DNA of 64,000 bases from JANSWY01 sp965267245 (GTDB lineage: Bacteria > Bacteroidota > Bacteroidia > Cytophagales > Cyclobacteriaceae), in contig OZ253939.1 in NCBI GenBank assembly GCA_965267245.1, positions 6,324,001-6,388,000 on the forward strand, written 5' to 3'. The notes under the pieces were generated by a model. The model was not told the origin of the DNA. It searched no databases and was given only the letters and a program-made list of their open reading frames with translations. This document shows, piece after piece, positions 44,503 through 52,542 of this stretch. The stretch's first letter is position 1; each line of letters begins with the position of its first letter. A program made the position numbers and the translations under genes.

Positions 44503-47500
44503 TTGAAAGTTTTAATTAAGAAATATACCGTCGTGATCATCATTGCGATCAGTCTTACATTGATTTTGGCTGGTGGTAGGTATATTTTGTATGATCGTTC
44601 CGCTAAGATTATTGGTGATATTTTGTTTGAGGTAGCGCAGTTGACTGACAATAAATATGACTTCACCAATTCTGATATTTCCTACTTTCCATTCGAACGA
44701 CAATTGCTCATCAAGGATTTAGCAATCAACCCTGCGGCAGATTCAGAGAGCGAGACAAAATACAAAGTAGTTATTCCGGAGCTTTTTATAGATGTTGAAT
44801 CCTTGTTTGAGGTATATTTTGAGAAGAGTTTATCCGTTACGGGAATACGCCTGGTAAAACCTGCAATCAATGTGTTCAGCAATGGGGTAGAAACAGATTC
44901 TGATCAGGAAAATGTGTCAAGGGAAACACGTGACCTTTACAGCTTGATCAATCAGTACCTTGACAAACTTCGTATCAAATCGTTAGATATAAAAGAAGGT
45001 GCTATTTCCTTTAAAAGAGGCTCAACATCAATTCTAAACATTAAAAAGTTTGACATTCATATTGGCAAGTTTTCCATGGATTCAGCCAATTTGGTAAATC
45101 GTGAGAACATATTTTATACCGAGTCCGTTAGTCTCCACCTCTCCAAAGAACGATTTAGGCTGCAGAAATCCGATCATTTAATCTCCTTTGATTCGTTGGT
45201 ATTCTCATCGAAGGACAGCACTTTTCTGGTAGAGAATCTTAAATTCTTCAGGGAGCACAGACATGACAATGAAGACAGCCTGGGTATAGCCAATATTCAA
45301 TTTTCAGGAGTTGATCTCAATGCACTATTTGAAGAAAAAATGATTGACCTTGGGAAGATATATTTACAGGAGCCCTACATTCATCTCAAGACAAGTGGAG
45401 GAGGAGGTATGTCTGGTTCATTTGTGAATAATTATGTCTATGGTATTCGTTTTGATTCTCTCCATCTACAAAATGGTAGTTTTTCCATCAATTCCCCTCA
45501 GCAACTGATAACTGCAGATGACATTACCTTAAGACATGGGGCGTATTTGATTGATCCTGGTCACAATGTGTTCAATTACAATGAATTATTAGCACGTATA
45601 CTCTTACAAACCAGGCGTTTTACTTTAAATAGAAGTGATGTTACAATTGCAGCAGATACCCTCTCATTAGATGGTTACCGGAATGAATTGGAGTTAGGGC
45701 AATTCAGGTCAGTGGCAAACACACCTAATACAATGGTAGATACTTATGCCAGTAAACTGAGATTAAGGAATCTACAATCTCCAAAGGAAGGTCAACTCGT
45801 TGTGGATTCGCTGTGGATTGAACAACCAAGTATTTTGGTAAAAGCAAACGCTTCAAAACAAATCAAGAAAGAGAAGAATGGCAGTCTCAAAGCATTTGGG
45901 ATCAATTACCTGAACCTTTCGAACGGAATTCTTACACAACAGCTGACAAATGGAGTGATAGAAACCAGGGGATTGTCCATCGTTGGTAATAGAATCCGAG
46001 ACTCTTTAGGAATTGCTAACGCAAGAAGGGTTCAGGTATTGGCTAGTAGTACAATTACATTGGATAGTGCAGTTTACCAAATTGGGGACTGGTCATATGA
46101 TGGAAAGCGAAATAAACTGAAGGCTTTTGATATTGTTACACCATTTGGCCCGATTAAGGAGCTGAGGATCAATAAACCCAATTTGCTTAGTCTTTCAAAC
46201 AAAGGAAAACCAACATTTGATTCCATCAACGTGGTAGGAGCGGATTTGCAATTATCTCTTCCCCAAGACCAAAGTAATGACACAGGTTTACCCATCGTAT
46301 TTAACTATGCCAGCATATCAAAAAGTGATCTTCAATTGTGTGCTGGAAAGGGTGAGTATAAAGCTAAAAACCTGAATGCCGGAATCAGTAAGGACCTGAT
46401 TTTGGAGCAATTCTTATTAGATAGTTTGAATGGTGCTCTTGGAGATATGAATTTTAATGCTGAGAAAGTCTATTTGAGCCAAAATGAGAATAAATTCATC
46501 TCGGAATGTCCGGAAGTAGTTACTAAGAATGTTCAGTTTCATTCTGATTCAATTAGTGTGGCATTTAATGGGCCATTAAAGGTTGATGACCTTGGAGAAA
46601 TCGATAAGAGCCTTAAGAAAATTGTCCTCAATCGTCCGAATGTATTTATAACCAACCAGAAATCAACCTCGGATGATCCCAAAGAGATCATGCTCCCACC
46701 TTTTGAGGTAAGAGATGGACAGTTTGTTGTTGATAATCAGGATGGTACACATTATTCTGTAGCTGAGGCTGATTTGAATTTTACTGAAGGAATAAGTCTG
46801 AAAAACCTGAATGACTTAAACAAAGGAGATATTGCTCTCTCCCATATCATTTTGACAACAAAGTCAGGGTATGTGAAGTTAGACAGAGCGTTTCTTTCTG
46901 AGCAAAAAGTGCTCTTGCAGTCTGTTGGATTACATAACAATGGAGGCCCCAGAGTTTCATTAGGATTGATCAAGTTGGTGAATGCTGATCTGGAACAATT
47001 GAAACAAAAACAGCTTACAGCTGATACCGTTGCTATTCGGGGAATGTCCTTGAATTGGGTCCTGACTGGTGGGAAAAGCAATTCAGAAGGGATAAAGTTA
47101 CCGATAGGGGTAGATGTTAAGACATTGCTTACCAAACAAATGGACCTGAAGCTGATATTTCCTGATCAAAAGCTGGATGTGTTTGGTCTGGGAATTGACC
47201 TGGATGGATTAAGTCTTCCTAAAGATGTAGATATTTCCGATAGACTAAAGGACCTGGGTTTTAAGATTTCAGGAAGTTCTATGGCTTACACAAATGAGAA
47301 AATACATCGTTTTTTCAATACCAGCGATTTTTCCATTGATAATAGAAATGGAGATATAGTCTTTAAAAATCTATCAACAGAGCCTTTGCTGGATAAAAAA
47401 TCATACATGTTGACACAGGATCACCAAACAGATTGGATAGATGTTGAGACCGCTGAGGTAGCCGTAAGAGACTTTAAACTTAAAGACTTCCTGAATACGA

Positions 47501-48354
47501 AAGGTATCAATGCCAGAAAGGTAGAATTGACAAATCCAAAATTGAACATTTACAGGGATAAGACTTTACCAGAACCCACGGCTTATCAGTCTATGTTGTA
47601 CACAAAATTGAGGAAAGCTCCATTTTTAATTGATGTGGACTCATTAATCGTGAAGGATTGCGAAATACATATAGAGCAACAGTTTGTGGATGTACCGGAA
47701 TTGGGTGTCATGAGTTTTAGGAAGCTAAATGGACAGGTTTATAACATTAAAAACAATCCTACTAATCCATTCGAGAACTTACCTGCACTTGTGATCAAGG
47801 CGAATGGTGAGATTTTGGAAGGGACACCTTTTAGTGCCAATGTAGTTTTTCAATCATTGGATACAGCTTCCAACTTCATTATGTCCGGGTCCGTTGGAGG
47901 AGGCTCGTTGTTGTCGTTAAATACAATGTTAGAGAAAGCCGGGCATCTGCGGGTGAATTCAGGTGAGATCAAAATGATGGAATTTAGTATGACTGGTAAC
48001 AACGATTATGCACTGGGAGAAATGCGGTTCATGTATGATGACCTGAATATCAATATTCTGAATAAGGAAAATGAGAATGAGGGATTCAAATCCTTCTTTG
48101 CCAACACATTTGTAATCCACAATAAGAACCCGCATTTCCTATTCACCAGGAAAGGAGATATCTACTTTGAGCGGAAGAAAAATAAGGAGATCTTCAATTT
48201 CTGGGCCAATGCCATCCTAAGCGGAGCTGTTTCTAGTATCGGTGCAGGCAACAACAAAAAAGAAATCAGGAAAGTCAACCAAACGAAAATCAAGCAATTC
48301 AAGCTTCAGGAAAAAGAACAAAAACACCAAAAACAGATCACAGCCCATCAATGA
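44503..48354 (+). CDS. Giant AsmA-like membrane-anchored protein
   Basis: A 1283-residue protein with one N-terminal signal-anchor helix (VVIIIAISLTLILAGGRYIL) and a very long periplasmic beta-rich body. Repeated short strands such as LLIKDLAINP, LFIDVESLFEV and LRIKSLDIKEGAISF suggest the repeating beta-groove of AsmA/TamB/VPS13-like lipid-transport proteins. The C-terminal part with FENLPALVIKANGEILEGTP and FNFWANAILSGAVSSIGAG resembles the conserved end of Bacteroidota AsmA-like proteins. The start is TTG. The 3' end overlaps the convergent aminotransferase gene by 17 bases. Function is inferred from architecture only. Confidence 0.72.
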   Translation: MKVLIKKYTVVIIIAISLTLILAGGRYILYDRSAKIIGDILFEVAQLTDNKYDFTNSDISYFPFERQLLIKDLAINPAADSESETKYKVVIPELFIDVESLFEVYFEKSLSVTGIRLVKPAINVFSNGVETDSDQENVSRETRDLYSLINQYLDKLRIKSLDIKEGAISFKRGSTSILNIKKFDIHIGKFSMDSANLVNRENIFYTESVSLHLSKERFRLQKSDHLISFDSLVFSSKDSTFLVENLKFFREHRHDNEDSLGIANIQFSGVDLNALFEEKMIDLGKIYLQEPYIHLKTSGGGGMSGSFVNNYVYGIRFDSLHLQNGSFSINSPQQLITADDITLRHGAYLIDPGHNVFNYNELLARILLQTRRFTLNRSDVTIAADTLSLDGYRNELELGQFRSVANTPNTMVDTYASKLRLRNLQSPKEGQLVVDSLWIEQPSILVKANASKQIKKEKNGSLKAFGINYLNLSNGILTQQLTNGVIETRGLSIVGNRIRDSLGIANARRVQVLASSTITLDSAVYQIGDWSYDGKRNKLKAFDIVTPFGPIKELRINKPNLLSLSNKGKPTFDSINVVGADLQLSLPQDQSNDTGLPIVFNYASISKSDLQLCAGKGEYKAKNLNAGISKDLILEQFLLDSLNGALGDMNFNAEKVYLSQNENKFISECPEVVTKNVQFHSDSISVAFNGPLKVDDLGEIDKSLKKIVLNRPNVFITNQKSTSDDPKEIMLPPFEVRDGQFVVDNQDGTHYSVAEADLNFTEGISLKNLNDLNKGDIALSHIILTTKSGYVKLDRAFLSEQKVLLQSVGLHNNGGPRVSLGLIKLVNADLEQLKQKQLTADTVAIRGMSLNWVLTGGKSNSEGIKLPIGVDVKTLLTKQMDLKLIFPDQKLDVFGLGIDLDGLSLPKDVDISDRLKDLGFKISGSSMAYTNEKIHRFFNTSDFSIDNRNGDIVFKNLSTEPLLDKKSYMLTQDHQTDWIDVETAEVAVRDFKLKDFLNTKGINARKVELTNPKLNIYRDKTLPEPTAYQSMLYTKLRKAPFLIDVDSLIVKDCEIHIEQQFVDVPELGVMSFRKLNGQVYNIKNNPTNPFENLPALVIKANGEILEGTPFSANVVFQSLDTASNFIMSGSVGGGSLLSLNTMLEKAGHLRVNSGEIKMMEFSMTGNNDYALGEMRFMYDDLNINILNKENENEGFKSFFANTFVIHNKNPHFLFTRKGDIYFERKKNKEIFNFWANAILSGAVSSIGAGNNKKEIRKVNQTKIKQFKLQEKEQKHQKQITAHQ

Positions 48355-49519
48355 TGTCAATGACAGTCTCTAATTCTTCTTTTGTATTAAAATAGTGAGG
48401 GCTTAACCTGAGAGCCCAGGCAATACCTTTCTTAGCAAAGTCTATTTGGGCAAATTCTTTCACAGTCACAGAATAATATACCCGATTTTGATCCAGGTTA
48501 TGTTTAAATTTTTCGAGTGGTACATTGGTCTTGTCAAGTGTAATGATGTTCGAAGGGTTTTCACCTTTGTCAAACACATTGACACCTGGTATATTCTCCA
48601 AATTGGTTCTGAAAAACGATGAAAGCTTTCTATTATATTCAAATACATTTTCTATACCCAGGTTATTGAGATACTTAATTGCTTCTTTAAATCCCAGTAG
48701 TAGTCCATAGTTGATTTCCCAAAGTTCAAATCGTTTGGCACTGTCAACCAGTTTGTAATGTTCGGAATTTTCCCAGGATGCCCCTGCCAGGTCTATATAT
48801 TGAGGAGCATAATTCCGGTTTAGCATTTTGTCTGACACATATAGGAAACCTGTACCTCTTGGTCCTCTGAGAAACTTTCTGCCAGTTACACTGAGAAAAT
48901 CACATTGAATTTCATTTACATCTATGGGTAATTGACCTATTGATTGGCAGGCATCTACCAGATAGGGGATATCATACTTTTTACATAATTGCCCCACTCC
49001 AGCTACATTCTGAACCAAACCACTGCTGGTAGGGATATGGGTTACAGAAACCAGTTTTGGTTTTTCCTTATTAATCATCTCCTCACAATGATCAAGGTCA
49101 AGGTCAAAGTTTTCATCATTTTTTATTCTAACCACTTCTACACCAAGCTCTTTTCCTAATGCGAGGAAGTGTAGATAGTTTGAAACATAATCATCGTCAG
49201 TGGTGAGGATCTTATCTCCAGGCTGAAATTTAAAAGCTGATAGCGCTTTGGCATAGGCGTCAGTGGCACTTGTCATGTAAGCAATGTTTCCAGGGGATGT
49301 TCTCAGTAATTTGGCCACCTCAACATAAAATTCACCGATTTCACCTTCATGCTTGTCAGCAAGTTTATAACCACCTTCCAGGGCTTCCTGGGTTAAGTAT
49401 GATTGAATTCTTTCGTTGACAGATTGAGGTACAAGGGAAGACCCTGCACTGTTTAAGAATATCTTATCAGAAACACCGGGTGTTTCTTTTCGGATTTGAT
49501 CTATGTTCATGAATTTCAA
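48338..49519 (-). CDS. Class V aminotransferase (cysteine desulfurase/EgtE-like)
   Basis: A 393-residue PLP enzyme. It has FLNSAGSSLVPQSV at the N-terminus, YMTSATDAYAKAL for PLP phosphate contacts, PKLVSVTHIPTSSGLVQN, YLVDACQSIGQLPID (Asp contacting the PLP nitrogen) and the PLP-Lys in SVTGRKFLRGPRGTGFLYV. The GRKFLRGPRG form is typical of EgtE or isopenicillin-epimerase-like members rather than the IscS type. The substrate is not predictable. ATG 49519 and the ATG three codons later are both possible starts. Confidence 0.88.
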   Translation of the reverse strand: MKFMNIDQIRKETPGVSDKIFLNSAGSSLVPQSVNERIQSYLTQEALEGGYKLADKHEGEIGEFYVEVAKLLRTSPGNIAYMTSATDAYAKALSAFKFQPGDKILTTDDDYVSNYLHFLALGKELGVEVVRIKNDENFDLDLDHCEEMINKEKPKLVSVTHIPTSSGLVQNVAGVGQLCKKYDIPYLVDACQSIGQLPIDVNEIQCDFLSVTGRKFLRGPRGTGFLYVSDKMLNRNYAPQYIDLAGASWENSEHYKLVDSAKRFELWEINYGLLLGFKEAIKYLNNLGIENVFEYNRKLSSFFRTNLENIPGVNVFDKGENPSNIITLDKTNVPLEKFKHNLDQNRVYYSVTVKEFAQIDFAKKGIAWALRLSPHYFNTKEELETVIDIIDGL

Positions 49520-49704
49520 TTTTAATAGGTGTTTACGATGAAAGGAAACAAAAGATGGGTGAACGGGGAATTTTAAAATATAGGCGGTCGACTTAAATTA
49601 TTCTGTTTCACCGAAAAATATTTCATGTTCATCGAAACTTGTAGAATAATGTATAAATACATTACTATTTTCGAAGTGTATCATTTTATTAATATCAGGG
49701 GAAA

Positions 49705-50202
49705 ATGAAAATAATAAAACACACAATCTTCGCAGTAGCGATATTATCGTCTACATGCGTATTTTCACAAAGTTTAACGGAAGATCAGGTACCACTAGAT
49801 GTGCAGACCTGGTTGTACAAAGAGTATCCGGGTGCGACTAGCGTGCGATGGGGTGCTGACAAAGACGAATCAGGTACGTACCAATACACAGCCGACCTAG
49901 TTTTCAATGGTCAGGAAGTTGAGGCTATGTTAGACAGAGATGGAAACATCCTGGAGAAAATAATGAAATACAATAAGGATCAGGTTCCTGTGCAGCTTGT
50001 AGAGCATGCGCAATCGAATTATGATAAAGTAAAGGTCCTTGGAGTTAATAAGCATGAGAACTTTGAGTACAATGGACAAGTACTATCTGAAACTACTTAT
50101 GAATTGATCCTCAAAGTAGGTAAAGAAGAAACTACCATTTGGTTCAATGCTGACCTAAACAGACAAGAAACATTTGATGCAAGAAATCTTGCAGGTCAAT
50201 AG
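49705..50202 (+). CDS. Exported PepSY-like (DUF2874-type) protein
   Basis: A 165-residue protein with a signal peptide (FAVAILSSTCVFSQ). Two related halves look like PepSY-like domains: VPLDVQTWLYKEYPGATSVRW with GQEVEAMLDRDGNILE, and a second half starting VPVQLVEHAQSNYD. Such proteins are periplasmic and may bind small molecules or modulate proteases; the function here is unknown. A terminator follows about 36 bases downstream. Confidence 0.8.
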   Translation: MKIIKHTIFAVAILSSTCVFSQSLTEDQVPLDVQTWLYKEYPGATSVRWGADKDESGTYQYTADLVFNGQEVEAMLDRDGNILEKIMKYNKDQVPVQLVEHAQSNYDKVKVLGVNKHENFEYNGQVLSETTYELILKVGKEETTIWFNADLNRQETFDARNLAGQ

Positions 50203-50237
50203 CAGTATATAAAGTATTACAGCTAACCATTAAAATA

Positions 50238-50267
50238 AGCTTGCTCGGGAAGAGTGAGCTTTTTTTG
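50238..50267 (+). terminator. Intrinsic terminator after the PepSY-like gene
   Basis: AGCTTGCTC pairs with GAGTGAGCT (two G-U pairs) around a five-base loop. Eight T residues follow. Confidence 0.75.
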
Positions 50268-50330
50268 TTTTTAGGACTGACACTATTATCAATCACTTGC
50301 TTATCTTGGGGGAAATTCTTGTAGTGAATC

Positions 50331-51164
50331 ATGTATAAAATTCTCTCCTTTTTCCTCTTCCTGTTTATTACGCTTTTTTCGGAGGCCCAGTATATACGGG
50401 TGATCAGTTTTAATATCCGTTATGATAATCCTGGTGATGGCGATAACCAATGGTCAAAAAGGTCAGATGCAGCAATTTCATTTCTCAATTATGAGAATGC
50501 TGATTTCATCGGGATGCAGGAAGTTTTGAAGCATCAGCTTGACAATGTTCAAGATGGTCTTGATGGATATCAGTGGATAGGTGTTGGGCGGGATGATGGT
50601 AAATTGAAAGGAGAATTTTCCCCTTTGTTTTATAATTCCAATAAGTGGGAATTGGTAAAATCCGGAACATTCTGGCTATCAGAATCGCCTGATAAGCCTT
50701 CAAAATCCTGGGATGCCGCTTTACCAAGGATATGCACATGGGGAAACTTCAAGCACAAGGGAAATGGTAAATCTGTATGGGTTTTTAATACCCATTACGA
50801 TCATAGGGGGGAAGAAGCACGGAAAAATGCTTCATTGGTAATTCAAAAAATGATTGGAAAATTAGCTGGTGATCAAAGGGTTATCCTCACCGGTGACTTT
50901 AATGCAACTGAAGCAACTCAGGAAATTTCCTCAATCACAGCCTCAGGGTTACAGGACAGTTTCGTGATTGCAAGGAAGAATTATGGAGAAGTAGGTACTT
51001 TTAATGGGTTTGATTCTTCTAAAGTTCCTGAAAATAGAATCGACTATGTTTTTGTCAATAGGTATTTCGATGTTTCACGATATACCACTGATAGTCGAAT
51101 TATTGATGGGCGATTTTTGTCTGATCATTTCCCGATTATAGTTGAGTTAAAAATAAATAACTGA
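50331..51164 (+). CDS. Secreted endonuclease/exonuclease/phosphatase-family protein
   Basis: A 277-residue protein with a signal peptide ending EAQ. EEP-fold motifs occur in order: VISFNIRYDNPGDGDNQW, IGMQEVLKHQ (metal Glu), NTHYDHRG, LTGDFNATE, RIDYVFVN and LSDHFPI with the catalytic Asp-His pair. This layout is close to exported sphingomyelinase- or phosphodiesterase-like members and unlike DNA repair Xth. It would hydrolyse a phosphoester in the periplasm or outside; the substrate is unknown. Confidence 0.9.
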   Translation: MYKILSFFLFLFITLFSEAQYIRVISFNIRYDNPGDGDNQWSKRSDAAISFLNYENADFIGMQEVLKHQLDNVQDGLDGYQWIGVGRDDGKLKGEFSPLFYNSNKWELVKSGTFWLSESPDKPSKSWDAALPRICTWGNFKHKGNGKSVWVFNTHYDHRGEEARKNASLVIQKMIGKLAGDQRVILTGDFNATEATQEISSITASGLQDSFVIARKNYGEVGTFNGFDSSKVPENRIDYVFVNRYFDVSRYTTDSRIIDGRFLSDHFPIIVELKINN

Positions 51165-51222
51165 TTCAGCCATTGTTTTTAAGAAATGAATCCATCATTT
51201 ATTTATCTTGCTGATCTGTTAT

Positions 51223-51756
51223 ATGAAGACCATTAAGATAGTATTCATTTTGACGATATTGGCTTTTCTAGGCCAATCTGCCCAGGCTCAGTACAGCTAT
51301 TGGAAGTCTCACAAAGGCAAATTAAGTACGGGTGCCCTGGTATTGGGTTATAAGTACAGGGATTTAAGTCAGTTTGATGCTGGATACAGCCATACATTTG
51401 ATGTACTGGACACCTATTGGGATTACCGTGCCGAAGCTACATTTGGGATAGGAGATTCTACCAAGACGGTTAATATTGTCAATGCCGTTTATATTCCCTG
51501 GAAGGACCCCGGAAAGCTATTTTTATTGAATTTTGGTGTAACTAATAATCTTAACTTTTATAAAGGAGTCAATGGCATTAATTGGGGTATAGAGCCCTGG
51601 GTGGGCATAGATTTTATGTATTTTGCTACACTACGAGTTGGTTACAACTACTTTTTGAAGAATAAATCTCCGTTGGATCATAGTCTGATGGGATCACTTC
51701 AGGTGAATCTTCCGTTGGGGTTGGTGGTTCCACCTAAAAAAAGAGAGGCCAGGTAA
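51223..51756 (+). CDS. Secreted protein of unknown function, possible small beta barrel
   Basis: About 177 residues from ATG 51223 (MKTIKIVFILTILAFLGQSAQAQ, a clear signal peptide). The mature part has strand-like, aromatic-rich segments (YSYWKSHKGKLSTGALVLGYKY, FDAGYSHTFDVLDTYWDY) and ends with a basic LGLVVPPKKREAR. I do not recognise a family. It is 58 bases after the EEP gene and convergent with yebC. Confidence 0.7.
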   Translation: MKTIKIVFILTILAFLGQSAQAQYSYWKSHKGKLSTGALVLGYKYRDLSQFDAGYSHTFDVLDTYWDYRAEATFGIGDSTKTVNIVNAVYIPWKDPGKLFLLNFGVTNNLNFYKGVNGINWGIEPWVGIDFMYFATLRVGYNYFLKNKSPLDHSLMGSLQVNLPLGLVVPPKKREAR

Positions 51757-51770
51757 AGCCCGGCCATAGT

Positions 51771-52481
51771 TTATTTCATATTGTGAAAGACGTTTTGAAC
51801 GTCATCATCTTCATTGAATTTATTAAGCAGTTTTTCAATTTCCTCTTCTTGATCTTCCGGCAGCTCTTTTGTATCCATTGGGATCCGTTCGAACTCAGAG
51901 TTGATAATTTCAAAATCATTTTCTTCCAGGTATTTCTGGATTGCACCAAATGATTCAAATTGGCCATAGATGATTATTTCTTCTTCGTCCTCACCAACTT
52001 CATCCACACCGAAATCGATTAACTCCAATTCCAATTCTTCAAGGTCTAACCCATCCTTAACTGCAACTTTGAAAATACATTTTCTTTCGAATAGGAAGTC
52101 TAATGATCCGGTAGTCCCTAATGAACCTCCTGACCTGGTGAAATAACTTCTGACTGCTGCAACAGTACGAGTAGCATTATCTGTAGCACACTCCACAACG
52201 ATGGCAATACCATGAGGTCCGTATCCTTCGTATGTTATTTCCTTATAGTCGTTTTGATCCTTGGAGGACGCCCTCTTAATGGCTCTTTCAACATTGTCCT
52301 TAGGCATGTTGGCAGCCTTGGCATTTTGAATTACCGCTCTAAGACGACTATTTGTTTCCGGGTCAGGTCCACCTTCTTTTACAGCTATAACAATGTCTTT
52401 ACCAATTCGGGTAAATGTTTTGGCCATTTGACCCCATCGCTTAAATTTTCGAGCTTTTCTAAATTCAAACGCTCTTCCCAT
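51771..52481 (-). CDS. YebC/PmpR-family regulator (TACO1-like)
   Basis: A 236-residue protein. The N-terminal WGQMAKTFTRIGKDIVIAVKEGG and AAKANMPKDNVERAIKRASS are hallmark segments, followed by YEGYGPHGIAIVVECATDN and FTRSGGSLGTTGSLDFLFER. Family members act as transcription regulators or as ribosome-associated factors that relieve stalling; TACO1 is the mitochondrial relative. It stands alone on the minus strand. Confidence 0.95.
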   Translation of the reverse strand: MGRAFEFRKARKFKRWGQMAKTFTRIGKDIVIAVKEGGPDPETNSRLRAVIQNAKAANMPKDNVERAIKRASSKDQNDYKEITYEGYGPHGIAIVVECATDNATRTVAAVRSYFTRSGGSLGTTGSLDFLFERKCIFKVAVKDGLDLEELELELIDFGVDEVGEDEEEIIIYGQFESFGAIQKYLEENDFEIINSEFERIPMDTKELPEDQEEEIEKLLNKFNEDDDVQNVFHNMK

Positions 52482-52542
52482 ATTGCTCTAATTTGTAGTA
52501 TACCAATGAATAAACAGGTGTCGAAATTACAAAAAAAATAGC

